Below are positions 15,201-22,791 of a DNA stretch of 64,000 nt, piece by piece. The notes under the pieces were generated by a model. It was not told the origin of the DNA. It made no database searches and saw nothing but the letters and a program-made list of their open reading frames with translations. Position 1 is the stretch's first letter. Every line of letters begins with the position of its first letter. Position numbers and translations under genes: made by a program. The stretch is from Lepidonotus clava (Eukaryota; Annelida; Polychaeta; Phyllodocida; Polynoidae): NCBI GenBank assembly GCA_936440205.1, contig OW387134.1, positions 67,483,427 through 67,547,426 of the forward strand. Direction: 5' to 3'.

Positions 15201-18200
15201 AATAAGATTTATCGCCAAAAAATAAGATATATCTACAACAAAATATGTCCCAGGGGACGGAAAACCATGTACATAGTATTAGCACATAATTATCTTGATA
15301 TCAGTTTCAACATTTTGGTCCCAGAACTCTGAATGATACCCGTTCTCCCAAATATATTGGACATCCGGACATATCATTTAAAAAATATTACAAGGTGCAT
15401 TGAAGTGGGAAAAAAATCTGAAATCTGACAAAAATCTAAAAACTTACAGCACTGTATTTAAGAATGGACCACTCTCCTAATAATACCCAAACTTCGTACC
15501 TGGGTCAAGCTTGGTGACGTCTTCCCCCTTCTCAGCGGCTTTGATGAGCTGCTGAATGCGGGCTAGCTCGGGAGCGGTGAGTCGCAGGAGGCCTGACTTG
15601 GCGCGCTGGAGATGCGCCGGGCCGATGACACACTCCAGCTCCACACGGTCCTCGTACGCCAGCCGATAGAGGTCCGGCGACTGCTCGATCTCAAACCAGC
15701 GGACCTTGAAGCGCTTCTGAGTGTTCATTACGGGCGCGATGCAGCGACACAGGTAGAATGACGCTGGAATGGAAATAGCGGAATTCCAAAGCTGTCCTTA
15801 AATTCCCAAAGCTATACATGTTTTTTAAGTATTCAGTTCACATATTTATTATTTAGTCAAAATTAATGGCGACTGCAAATCAGTCAATCCTCAGATATTA
15901 CACCAGTTACTTTGGATATGTGTGTAACTTTCAAACTAATCCAACCTTCATTAGCTTCCTTACCTGTAAATAAGTACCCATGACTTCCTCTATTCTCCAA
16001 GTTCTAGTTGTTTACTACGTCGCCATTAGCATTTATATAATAGGATCACTGCGTTACTCCAGCATTATTTTTGTTAAATTTCGATAGACTATAGACTAGC
16101 CCCGGCTACAAAAAAGTACGATAATAATGTACTGGTAGGCGCATACCTCCATCGGCCCGGACGGCCAGGGTGGTGTTCTTCTCATACAGTCGGACGGACG
16201 AGGGCGTGCTGGGCGTGGGAGGGTCCTGTGTTGGAGTGTTGGCCTGGAACTTCTCCACCTGACGTCGCTGCCGCTTGGTGCGCTCCTCAGACGGAGTCTC
16301 GCTGGACGCAGCTGACGGGCTCCGCGTGCGCTTCCGCGGGGATTCCCGTGAGGTGGTAGGGGTCTGAGGAGGGGGAATATTCAGGGTTAACATTAAGAGG
16401 ACAGAAATGCCACTTCCGACTAGTGAAAAAGTGGGAAAAGTAGGACAGTTTTAATACTTTTTCTCAAGAAGCAACTAGGCTTAGGAGGGAAAAGGCCTCT
16501 AGGAATAGAGCCCTGACATTGAATCTTTATTTGAATTGCTTGGAAGTACTCTTAAAATATATTAAACCAATGTAGGAAATATCAGTTGTGCAATCCAAAA
16601 AAACCATAAAGTAGGAAATCCCACAAAAGTAGTAAAAATGGCATCTCTGTAGGATGGGGATGTAAGTCAGGGTCAATAAAATAATATCTAACTCGGGAAA
16701 TAAAATAAAAAAGGATAATAAAATGCTATGAAATATGATGTACGCAATTAATTTTGATAGTTATCATTGGAGAAGACGTCAAAAATCTAGAACTAGGCAA
16801 AATTCTGACAGGTGGACTGCCATAACAGGATAACAGGACCTTATCAAATTTATTAATTAAATTGAATTATAATTTAACGACTTTAACGTGCTCAGAATCC
16901 AGAGATTTGTTGGGGGAATATTTAACTTACTACCCAGATTGAATCGCACTTCTACCAGTTATAGAAAAGGACCGATGCAACCTTGCTCGAATTTCAATAT
17001 CATTTTGAATTTTAGATGGGTGCAAGAATGATAGAAGTGACGTTTAAATATACGTATGTATATATGTAAAAGAGATTTCTTTTTTAGAGTTAGTTTAACG
17101 TCCGGTCAGCCCTTCACGGCCCTTTCCAGATTGCCAGAAGATTTGGCTCTTCAGCTAGTTTTACGCCACATGGGCAGTGACTGAATCTTAAGCGATTCAA
17201 CTAACTTGCGCAAGGCTCTTCGAATTTTTGATTTAGGATCTACTGGTTTCAGAAGTGGATAAATAAAAAAAAGCATTTGTGTGTAAAAAGGACACTCACC
17301 TTGGCCTGAGCATCTCCTGCAGACGACCGCTTTCTCTGAAGAACAAAGTAAAACCAAGGCTTACACAAAAACTTCATTGTTTTTCACAGACACTAACTAC
17401 GTTTTCCCTCGACCACGACCGTCCATAAAATGAGCCAGGTCAACTTCTGTTGTCGCAGTGTGGCGACTGTGGTTCGTCATTATGATAATGAGAAATCGAT
17501 GCCTCAACTTTCCTTTTTCTCCCGATTTGTTTTCTTTGTCTTTTCCATTTTTTTTTTTTTTTTTTTGGGTGGGGGTGGGGGTGGGGTGGGGGGGTACACT
17601 GGTTCCCCGTGGTAATGTACATATACCACTGGTATTGAGAAATGTACGACCTTCACCTTCCCAGAAACCACTCTATGTAAACAAATCAGAAACATCATAG
17701 TTACTAGATATTTCAATGTATTTAAGGTGGGAAGTTACTTCACAGATTTGGGGTGAGAGGTTGTATCACTTTGAGGGGGATTTCTGCAGTTACTTCACAG
17801 GTTAGGGGTTATAGCGGTAGCAGATAGGGGCGGGTACCAGCCTAGGGGGGGGGGGGGGTATAAAAGGGCACACTGCTCCCAGTCGGCCTCGTCACATGGT
17901 ATGGGTCATCAGACTCTCCCATGTGTCACCACGTCCGATGACTGGTGTAGTATGCTTCACAAATTTGTGATTTCCGTGAAACTAATTTCTAAAGGCAATT
18001 TGGGCTGATTTTGTCGAAAAAAACAATTGGAAAAACTATAGAAAATAAACAAATAATTGTTATATATCCACCAATAATGGGTAAAATTTCAAACAACTTA
18101 GAAAATATTAAGTGTACATAATATTATATGGATACAATTTTTTTTAAATGACTCTGGAAATTTTTCATTATGTTTAACTAAAAATAATGATCCGATGTAT

Positions 18201-21200
18201 GAAAATTCCTATGCTAAAGCCTTGGGTCTTGTCGACATATTACCCAACATGCAACCTTATCTAGGCTAACCTGTAGCTGAAACTCCAGAAATTGGCTATT
18301 CGTAGTTGGGAGAATTAAACTGGCGTGAAACGACAGTTCTCTGTACTGATGGTCACTGCAGGTAACGGTACTGCCAGAAAAACATGTTCATTTATCTCTT
18401 TCCGAGCCCTAACCCTTAATGTAAATACGATGCTTAATCCAACCCGGGTCTTTCGTTAGATACGTAATTACTGGACCCCCTGCCTCCCCCCCCCCCCCCC
18501 CCACCCTCGGCCAGTAGCTCACCTGCTGAGTCATACCTTAATGTCTCTATTAGAATGAGCAATACCAAAGCCTGAAAGGGCAGGACAGCAGTGACAAAAA
18601 TCAGGGGTCGAAATAACCAGCCCGAGGCCCCTCTGGCCACTTGAGATTTACAGGTGGATGCTCAATTTTTCACACCAACTAATTTCATGTTCTCATCAAT
18701 TTGAGTCCGACCCGTCCCTCACAAATAGTAACAGTGAAAGTAAGAAAAATTCTATGCATTTTAGTTTTTGCATAGATGATTTGATAATTTATCAAGAAAA
18801 CGGGGCCCCTAGATTTTAGTGAAGGTCCCTAGATTTTAAAGTTAGGCCATAATAAGAAAAAAAATCTGTTTCCAGCGGACCGGGTTTTGCAGATTTTTCA
18901 TAAAACAATTTTTATTTGAAAAAAAAACAAGAAAAAAAAACAAACCTCCCACCCGCCCAAAATACGGAAGGTCCACCGGAGACAGAATTTTTCTTTAGTG
19001 TCACCTTAGGTGGCGGACTGCCTCTCTCCCAACCCCACTATTTCAACCTGAGAAATGGATCAAAACTTAGACTCTCTTTGTAGAAAACGTACGGAATGAC
19101 ATTTAATTCGTCTTGGATGTTTTACTCATCTTTTGACTATCTAGCTAGTAAAGTTGTTGGACTTACAAATACGAAAAGCATAGAACATGGAGCAAACAGT
19201 ACAGGTTAATTGATCAAACAAAGGCTTAACTGAGAAAGCAAATTCACTAAATGCACACAGACACTTTCTATCAGTATGACGTACACACATAGGAGCCACT
19301 CAGGTACAATGTTAGATTTGTGTGTGTGGAGACCAATGAACAAATCATTTAAGTTGATATCATATGGTACAAATTTAGAATCCTTGGGTCTTAGCACAGA
19401 ATGTTAGCCAGGTTTTGTCATATGGATCCTCGACTGGAGTTGAGGCGTTTCCACGAGTGACCACTGATAAGTGTTGAGAGGAAATGGTTGCGGTGAGAGC
19501 CAAGTTCCACCGACGTCTCGCTCCCAAGGATTATTGAAAATACCTTAAAACCAGGGATGCCAGCAGAAGTATACGCAAATGAATATCCTTAATAATATCG
19601 TTTTCATCTACTGGACCACATTAGTCTTTCACTTTTTTCATCACTTTTTTCATCAACTCAACTTTTTCCGGCCTTTTTTCGGCCACGTAATGATAATCAA
19701 AGATATTTTAAAATGTTTACTTGTCATGTATATTCATAACACCCTCTATTTGGGGTAAAGGCTGTATCCCACATAGCAATTTTAATGCTGACGATATTTC
19801 TTTTAATTCCTCTTAGAATATCACATGTGATCTTTAGTACTATATATCATTCAAAAGAGAATTGTAAGACCTTTCTTTTGATTTATGACACATCTATAAT
19901 TGACCTTTATTCCCGCTACCGATTTTCAAAATCGGCAGCAAAATCGGTATGTGGAATACAGGCTTAGATATTTCTGGTTATAACTGATTTATTTGACTAA
20001 CTCACTTGAACTGTTTTCCCCCAAAGGTCAACAAGATTTATGAAGACGTAACGAAGAAATATCTTCATAAAAAAGAATTGTATATATTTAGATAGAATAA
20101 AGCAAAGACTATCTGGCATAAAAAATGACATGGAAAAAAGGGAAAAATTTATAGCATGGCATCCCTGTTTTTGTTGGTCTTTTGTTAACCTACTTTTTGT
20201 GCAGCGGAGGTGCTCGGTGCGGCGGCCGGTTCGTCCGACTGTTCGGGCTCCGTTACCTCCATGTCTTCTTCACACCCACCGTCCTGGGCTTTGGCCTTAT
20301 CTGTCTGTTTAACAGGCGAAGTCTTATCTGTTTTAACTGCTGCAACATCTTTTTGTGCCCCTTCAGATGCATCCTTATCTGCTGGGTTATCCGCCTTCAA
20401 AACCTCCTCTCCATTGACTCCTCCGGCCGGTTTGTTTTCGTCGCGGTTCTTGACCGGGGATTTCTTTGTTTCTGCAATAACCTGTTTTACGCTCTTTGAT
20501 TTCTCTGGGGACTTGGATATGCCGTTGTTTTCTTTCTTGCTTTCTTCATTTGCTTCTGAGGGCTGTAATAAAAATGTGTTAACAAACCATCCGAAAAGCA
20601 AAGAAGAGAAAGGTGCATTGGCACAAGAATAGTGATGTCAGGTGCATATGAAAACTGTTGTGATGTTATGTTTTTTTTGCACGGAAACGAAACAAGCAAA
20701 ACGTGTGAGATACGGTCATCTAAAACACACCTTAATACTATAATAATATGCTAAAAAGCTAGTAGTGCGAAACAAGTAGTACATTCTACTTTTTGGGAAA
20801 TATAAAAGATCCCTGTCAAAAAGTATATAAGTGGTTGTGAGGACACAGCACTTGGTAATGAGGAATGGTGACAGAGAGTACCAAGATCGTACGAGTAGTT
20901 CTAGTTGAGGAGACTGGACAAGAGAAAGATTCCGGTACCCCAACTCAGATACGCAACGTGGCACCCATCAGTGTTCTCAACTTGAAAAACCACCAGTTTG
21001 CTGATGTTCAAATCCCTAAAATACTCTTATGTCAAAAGCAAAGCAAACGTTGGAAAATAGATTCAAATATTTGATATTGATGTCCTTAAAGCCTCCCATG
21101 AATTTACATTGTTTAGATACATCAATTGCAACATTCTCTTTATTGTTAAACCGAACGGGATGTGTTACTTGATCTTTTCTCCATCCCCCACCCCTTTTTT

Positions 21201-21504
21201 TTTTTTTACATTTTCTAAAATCATGTCGAAGAATACCCTTTTCCCTATTTTATTCTTTTACATTTTCTAAAATCATGTCAAAAATATATTTTTCCCTAAT
21301 TTTCAAGGATATCCTAATTTTGATTAAACTACTTTCTCTGTTAATTTGAGAACACTGATGAGTATCACAGTCCCAGAGGTGGGGGTATCAGAAGGGAGAC
21401 AGACACACAGGCTGTTCGATAGTTAAGCCTACCTTCAGAGCCGCAGTCCCGCCTGAGTCCGCGGCAGCCGTCTCGGCAGCCGTGCCTGGGTTGGTATCAC
21501 TCAT
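122..21504 (-). CDS. PME-5-like ankyrin-repeat poly(ADP-ribose) polymerase, N-terminal 1071 codons (20 exons, 3' part off the left edge)
   Basis: Seen: twenty exons on the minus strand, each with a GT donor and AG acceptor and mutually consistent phases, giving 3213 nt open throughout. Order: 21504-21433, 20562-20194, 17335-17300, 16363-16147, 15763-15500, 15175-15068, 14317-13970, 11897-11783, 11297-11180, 9568-9408, 8677-8587, 8065-7832, 7270-7196, 6665-6502, 6077-5971, 5241-5102, 3466-3310, 2295-2087, 1132-1033, 249-122. The first ~470 residues are charged and lysine/proline-rich; about ten ankyrin repeats follow. Known: nematode PME-5 combines ankyrin repeats with WGR, regulatory and PARP catalytic domains. 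I recall its RGGKEGNNA, PLHCACINPN and HYAAVCEGSGPL blocks, which closely resemble RGGREGNNAL, PLHCAAINPN and HYAAACEGTGPL here. Inferred: a nuclear ADP-ribosyltransferase whose catalytic half is beyond base 1. Alternative: another ankyrin protein that has lost the catalytic part. No stop or frameshift seen. Confidence 0.85.
716..1020 (-). mobile_element. 5'-truncated LINE 3' end (same family as the LINEs at 37.4-60.6 kb)
   Basis: About 305 bp matching the 3' UTR of the RNase-H-bearing LINE, plus its last few codons. On the minus strand it ends in CCCCAACAAACAAAC, the family's AAAC tail. It is moderately diverged from the copies near 37.5 kb, so it is older than them. Confidence 0.85.
1033..1132 (-). 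CDS. coding exon 19 of the PME-5-like gene (ankyrin)
   Basis: Encodes LTPLGASFLKGNHGLTKILM EIPGVNIDFQDDE, one ankyrin repeat. The donor GTAAGA lies only 12 bp from a LINE 3' tail in the following intron. Confidence 0.9.
1724..1890. repeat. degenerate copy of a TTAA-type MITE
   Basis: Shares spaced words (GATACGTTGTAAC, GATTACGTTC, ACGTTGGCGTA) with the better preserved element at 23001-23201. Its ends are eroded. Confidence 0.5.
2087..2295 (-). CDS. coding exon 18 of the PME-5-like gene (two ankyrin repeats)
   Basis: Encodes RTALIHAVRDGNANVASYLL and GNTAMHYAAAYGWYFCMKAL, each followed by a GADPN/GANPD turn. Acceptor ATAACAG, donor GTGAGT. Confidence 0.9.
2366..2575 (-). repeat. interspersed repeat, possible tRNA-derived SINE (copy 1)
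   Basis: About 200 bp similar to 25110-25320. On the minus strand both copies carry a GGTTCAATTCC- or GGTGCAATTCC-like word resembling a pol III B box. I could not find a matching A box, so the SINE label is tentative. Confidence 0.5.
2736..3187. mobile_element. MITE family A (TIR CAGGGATGTAAGT) interrupted by a family B MITE
   Basis: The left end CAGGGATGTAAGTCAGG and right end ACTTATATCCCTG are inverted. Flanks TTTACT and TTTACC look like a 6-bp target duplication with one change. A family B element sits inside. Confidence 0.75.
2846..3148. mobile_element. MITE family B (TIR CAGGGTACCAAC) nested in family A
   Basis: Begins CAGGGTTTTAACCC and ends GTTGGTACCCTG. It is flanked by the direct 6-bp duplication GTCTGA (2840-2845 and 3149-3154). 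Its body repeats the word TTCCCTGTGTTTT. Confidence 0.8.
3310..3466 (-). CDS. coding exon 17 of the PME-5-like gene (ankyrin)
   Basis: Encodes AVVKVLLDYGADVNKNVGAN and VTPLCMAAQDGDLDFVKFLI, the end of one ankyrin repeat and all of the next. Acceptor TCTTGCAG, donor GTAAGA. Confidence 0.9.
3634..3800. repeat. foldback element, 167 bp
   Basis: Nearly palindromic: GAATAACGCACGGGGAGG at the left pairs with the CCTCCCCATGCGTTATTC end. The arms are about 75 bp around a short centre near 3712. Non-autonomous hairpin transposon; no coding content. Confidence 0.75.
4508..5012. repeat. direct repeat pair flanking a family B MITE
   Basis: The segments 4508-4592 and 4937-5012 share CCACTGGACATCCAATTTG and neighbouring sequence, and bracket the MITE at 4610-4928. 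The host repeat was either tandemly duplicated before the MITE arrived, or a larger element is partly duplicated. Confidence 0.5.
4610..4928. mobile_element. MITE family B copy
   Basis: Starts CAGGGTACCAATCC and ends GTTGGGACCCTG, with the same internal words as 2846-3148 and 7508-7804. No clean target duplication seen. Confidence 0.75.
5102..5241 (-). CDS. coding exon 16 of the PME-5-like gene (acidic insert plus ankyrin)
   Basis: Encodes EQEKEQAKELGEEEDAKKKS, a charged insert between repeats, then MKNTWCPIHYAVANKRQ, the first half of an ankyrin repeat finished in exon 17. Acceptor CTTCCAG, donor GTATAT. Confidence 0.85.
5971..6077 (-). CDS. coding exon 15 of the PME-5-like gene (ankyrin)
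   Basis: Encodes GVSLTEADNMGCTPLIIACI and TGRADNVKVILDHFL, a textbook ankyrin repeat. Acceptor TGTGAACAG, donor GTAAGT. Confidence 0.85.
6502..6665 (-). CDS. coding exon 14 of the PME-5-like gene (two ankyrin repeats)
   Basis: Encodes MRPLHCAAINPNTKYLTKLL and WRATHYAAACEGTGPLKLLI, two canonical ankyrin repeats. The internal ATG at the exon start is not an initiator; a phase-0 acceptor CGTTTAG precedes it. Donor GTGAGT. Confidence 0.85.
6698..6895. mobile_element. MITE family A, intact-looking
   Basis: 198 bp, from CAGGGATGTCAGT to ACTTACATCCCTG, flanked on both sides by CATATT (6692-6697 and 6896-6901). This is the cleanest copy of the family and fixes its target duplication at 6 bp. Confidence 0.85.
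7196..7270 (-). CDS. coding exon 13 of the PME-5-like gene
   Basis: Encodes 25 residues, FDNDEDFSGKMLEASALKCP LSNDS, phase 0 both ends, so it is skippable. It links two ankyrin blocks. Acceptor CTCTCAAG, donor GTAAGT. Confidence 0.75.
7508..7804. mobile_element. MITE family B copy
   Basis: Starts CAGGGTAACAACCCC and ends GTTGGTACCCTG, lying in the intron just upstream (genomic left) of exon 12's donor. Confidence 0.8.
7832..8065 (-). CDS. coding exon 12 of the PME-5-like gene (ankyrin)
   Basis: Encodes 78 residues, phase 0 both ends. It contains LHENVSYETIKYLLDFNH and IVEAVKYGHRQLAAKLMADA, two ankyrin-type helical pairs, and ends ETYGFNFMHVE. Acceptor CTCCTAG, donor GTGAGC. Confidence 0.85.
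8587..8677 (-). CDS. coding exon 11 of the PME-5-like gene (RGGREGNNAL block)
   Basis: Encodes YNPRTLPGVKAVRKLKMS and RGGREGNNALVK. The RGGREGNNAL block is the strongest single match to the PME-5 family as I remember it. Acceptor CTTCAG, donor GTGAGT. Confidence 0.85.
8720..8901. repeat. foldback MITE, about 180 bp
   Basis: The left end TAGACCTTTTCCATTA pairs with the right end TAATGAAAAAGGTCTA. The arms CATTTCCCATAGTTAACC and GGTTAACTATGGGAAATG meet near 8810. No coding content. Confidence 0.8.
9408..9568 (-). CDS. coding exon 10 of the PME-5-like gene (ankyrin)
   Basis: Encodes VNIARSCHSDMATLDYALRS, then EKTDLVKMLLDNNKTYRSRV. ATLDYALRSEKTDLVKMLL is an ankyrin repeat. Ends ...EGTG in phase 2 at donor GTAGGT. 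Confidence 0.85.
9726..9946. mobile_element. MITE, TIR CAGGGCTCAACATTAA
   Basis: 221 bp with perfect 16-bp ends (CAGGGCTCAACATTAA and its inverse), flanked by GGTTA on both sides (9721-9725, 9947-9951). The interior repeats CCTGCCC / GGGCAGG words. Confidence 0.85.
9955..10169 (-). mobile_element. 5'-truncated LINE 3' tail
   Basis: Matches the LINE 3' UTR at 37.65-37.93 kb and ends on the minus strand in the AAAC-type tail. GGGTTAGTT occurs on both sides and may be its target duplication. Confidence 0.8.
10190..10975. other. AT-rich intron stretch with an inverted CRE-like pair
   Basis: No reading frame or clear element. At 10748-10858 TGACGTCATCTACTCTAGGC is matched in inverse by GCCTAGATGACGTCA, so two cAMP-response-element-like palindromes face each other about 100 bp apart. 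This is probably the remains of a foldback element. Confidence 0.4.
10974..11045. repeat. fragment of an element ending GTACCGTAAAACCC
   Basis: GTACCGTAAAACCCCTAATT here is matched in inverse at 25626-25645. Both are end fragments of one transposon family. Confidence 0.45.
11180..11297 (-). CDS. coding exon 9 of the PME-5-like gene (start of ankyrin region)
   Basis: Encodes KKEVPFVSSLMHSQLAIRAV and KLGDAAMLQDVIDNVKQVHQ, the helix-turn-helix pattern of a first, divergent ankyrin repeat. Ends in phase 0 at donor GTGAGC. Confidence 0.85.
11374..11540. repeat. MITE family A fragment
   Basis: Starts CAGGGTTGTAAGTCAGGG and shares the family A left half; the right end is lost. Confidence 0.6.
11783..11897 (-). 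CDS. coding exon 8 of the PME-5-like gene
   Basis: Encodes PKRVKREPGAPRPKPDPNKK followed by LKHNPRVTVWEKDPLVES. It has a bipartite basic cluster, then the linker into the ankyrin region. Acceptor TTTTCAG, donor GTGAGT. Confidence 0.8.
12278..13756. repeat. GC-rich repeat block with a 125-bp direct duplication
   Basis: The segments 12360-12487 and 13487-13615 are nearly identical (core GACCGGCCGGGGCGGTATGC). Long C and G runs lie between. The block is bracketed by GTTGCGTTGGTG at the left and CACCAACGCAAC at the right in inverse, suggesting one composite element. It lies wholly in an intron of the PME-5-like gene. Confidence 0.55.
13141..13303. repeat. foldback MITE
   Basis: CTTAAAGGTGCCTTTCCATA at the left pairs with TATGGAAAAGCACCTTTAGG at the right, and CGTTGCGGATGCG pairs with CGCATCCGCAACG inside. 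It is nested in the GC-rich block. Confidence 0.75.
13970..14317 (-). CDS. coding exon 7 of the PME-5-like gene (histone H1-like basic tail)
   Basis: Encodes 116 residues. The first half is Lys/Pro/Ala-rich with TPK repeats (KPRTPKSQTPKAEKTPKTPK), like a histone H1 tail. The second half is Arg/Leu/Ser-rich (RTATLQLTSTALQRPSSFFK). It suggests DNA or chromatin contact. Acceptor GAAGCAG, donor GTAAGT, phases agree with exons 6 and 8. Confidence 0.8.
14722..15029. repeat. foldback element, about 300 bp
   Basis: AGACCTTGTATGTATATA at the left is matched in inverse by the TACATACAAGGTCT end, and GTTGGAACTCACTTGG by TGGATTGGTTCCAAC further in. The arms are imperfect. Small frames inside are by-products of the palindrome. 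Confidence 0.65.
15068..15175 (-). CDS. coding exon 6 of the PME-5-like gene (acidic linker)
   Basis: Encodes ELFKPQTQTVKASAAKAVAE followed by an acidic run ending EPEEE. The acceptor was fixed by phase: exon 5 leaves one G, which must complete GAG at this border. Donor GTAGGT. Confidence 0.75.
15390..15455. repeat. MITE family A right-end fragment
   Basis: Carries GAAATCTGACAAAAATCT and an ACTTACAGCACTG end, matching the right half of family A. No left half seen. Confidence 0.5.
15500..15763 (-). CDS. coding exon 5 of the PME-5-like gene (ordered, unassigned domain)
   Basis: Encodes ASFYLCRCIAPVMNTQKRFK, then VRWFEIEQSPDLYRLAYED and a helix-forming tail (LTAPELARIQQLIKAAEK). With the end of exon 4 it looks like a small folded module. 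FKVRWF followed by acidic and aromatic residues recalls a bromo-adjacent or tudor-like strand pattern, but I cannot assign it. Acceptor ATTCCAG, donor GTACGA. Confidence 0.8.
16147..16363 (-). CDS. coding exon 4 of the PME-5-like gene
   Basis: Encodes TPTTSRESPRKRTRSPSA... through KNTTLAVRADG. It has an Arg/Lys/Ser-Pro-rich first half with TKRQRRQVEKF, a probable nuclear localisation signal, then a more ordered stretch (SSVRLYEKNTT) that continues into exon 5. Ends in phase 1 at donor GTATGC. Confidence 0.8.
16654..16813. repeat. MITE family A, eroded copy
   Basis: GGGATGTAAGTCAGGGT followed by the family A body (ATGCTATGAAATATGATGTA). The right end is degraded. Confidence 0.55.
17086..17186 (-). 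mobile_element. old LINE 3' tail fragment
   Basis: TAGTTTAACGTCCGGTCAGC and the TTTTACGCCACATGGGCAGT stretch match the LINE 3' UTR with many changes. Confidence 0.65.
17300..17335 (-). CDS. coding exon 3 of the PME-5-like gene (36-nt microexon)
   Basis: Encodes 12 residues, RKRSSAGDAQAK, phase 0 on both sides, so it could be skipped without changing frame. Joined to the preceding QK it gives a QKRKRSS basic patch resembling a nuclear localisation signal. Acceptor TTCAG, donor GTGAGT. Confidence 0.7.
17336..20193. other. intron 2 contents
   Basis: A 2.86-kb intron. It holds a T-run/G-run (17550-17594), a C-run near 18485, a TATAAAAG word on the plus strand (17859-17866) and a MITE at 18602-19050. 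Nothing else was recognised, and no second gene is supported. Confidence 0.5.
18602..19050. mobile_element. MITE-like element, ends CAGGGGTCGAAATA / TATTTCAACCTG
   Basis: Inverted ends CAGGGGTCGAAATAACC and CTATTTCAACCTG. Flanks AAAAAT and AGAAAT may be a 6-bp duplication with one change. The body is non-coding. Confidence 0.55.
20194..20562 (-). CDS. coding exon 2 of the PME-5-like gene (charged linker)
   Basis: Encodes 123 residues, starting PSEANEESKKENNG and ending STSAAQK, phase 0 at both ends. It is rich in Lys, Glu, Asp and Ser/Pro with several KSP/TSP sites, so it is probably disordered and phosphorylated. Acceptor TTATTACAG, donor GTAGGT. Confidence 0.8.
21207..21304. repeat. two-copy tandem repeat, about 55 bp unit
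   Basis: ACATTTTCTAAAATCATGTC occurs twice, followed each time by a TTTTTCCCTA-type stretch. It lies in intron 1. Confidence 0.6.
21433..21504 (-). CDS. coding exon 1 (start codon) of the PME-5-like gene
   Basis: Encodes 24 residues, MSDTNPGTAAET..., rich in Ala, Thr and Gly. The ATG is at 21504-21502; the donor GTAGGC follows in phase 0. Upstream on the minus strand a TTTTACCAG acceptor (exon border 21522) suggests that the 5' UTR continues in a separate upstream exon. I chose this ATG because it is the only one in frame downstream of that acceptor. Confidence 0.8.
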
Positions 21505-21928
21505 TGTGATCAACTTCTATTCCTGGTAAAATAGAAAAGAGATAATGTTTGAATAACCTGCTGTTAAAATCTTGCTGGCATCAACGAAAAATGCCTATGG
21601 CTGAAAAATAAATACACATGTAATATCTATCTAGGTTATAGTAATAATAGCTATAGCATATGAAGAAAGAACTCTGCTTCTACAAACATTGCCGGCATAT
21701 CAACTGTGACCCTAGAACTGACAGGGCAACATGGGTATATTTTTTGCGCCTCAAGCCCCATATCCACGAGGCGATTTTACCCAGGGGCGGATCCAGGAAT
21801 TATTTAGGGGGGGGGCCAAGATTTGAAAATTTGTTAGTAGTATATGAAGACATAAGTAGTGGACGGCGCAGCCGTCCAGGGGGAGGGTATGGGAGGGGTA
21901 CCCCCTCCCATTGGGGGGGTATGGGGGG

Positions 21929-22430
21929 CCACCCCCAGGAAAATTTTGAAAATTTAACCTCTCATTCTTGCAATCTGAGGCACTTATATGACCTTCAGAG
22001 ATTTTCTTTCCCTATTATTTTTATATCCATTCTTCCAGTGAATGAGAGGGGACATGGGGGAGTGGACTGGAAGGGGGAGGATAAGAAGAGGTATCCCCTC
22101 TCATTGGGAGGGGGGTAGGGAGGCCACCCCCAGGAAAATTTTGAAAATTTAACCTCTCGTTCATGCAATCTTAGGCACTCTGAGGCACTTATGTGACCTT
22201 TAGAAATGATATTTTTTTCTATTTTCTTTAATTTTGATATTGGAAGGGTTACTTCTCCAATTGGTGGTTGGGGGAGTGGGGGGCCACCCCCAGAAGAAAT
22301 TTGAAATTTAACCTCTTATTCCTGTAATCTGAAGCATTCTGAAGCACTTATGTGACCTTCAGAGATCATAGATTTTTTTTCTATTATTTTCATTTTCATA
22401 TAAATTGTTCCAGGGAATGAGAGGGGATGC
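21929..22430. repeat. three-copy internal repeat of the hAT-type element
   Basis: CCACCCCCAGGAAAATTTTG and the following ~130 bp recur near 21929, 22123 and 22283, with increasing divergence. Confidence 0.65.
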
Positions 22431-22759
22431 AGGCCTGCCAACATTTCATTAGCTGATGGATCACAGTCCCAAAATGACCATAGAAAACGGGACATTTTGT
22501 CTAAAAACTGGACAATTACAAAACAAGTTTTTTTTCTTAAAGAAACAGATAATGCAAACACATTGAAAATATAGTAAATTTTGAAAAATGGAACATCGAT
22601 GATGCAATTTCTTAAAATTTAGTGGTATAGTATTTATCATTTTAATTAAAGTTTTATTGACAGAAAAAAAAGGGACATTTTAATTTAATTTCGGGACACA
22701 CAGGACATGGGTCAAAAAACAGGAGTTTTCCATATTTCACGGGACAGTTGGCAGCCCTG
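22430..22759. mobile_element. MITE, TIR CAGGCCTGCCAAC
   Basis: Ends CAGGCCTGCCAAC and GTTGGCAGCCCTG are inverted. It is inserted in the third copy of the repeat above. GGGATG flanks the left end and recurs four bases beyond the right end. Confidence 0.65.
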
Positions 22760-22791
22760 ATTCGGGATGTGGGTGTGTATTGGGAGGGGAG

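Noticed and set aside
20210-20632. 140-codon plus-strand frame opposite exon 2
   Set aside because: Shadow of the minus-strand coding exon, whose phases and splice sites fit the rest of the gene.
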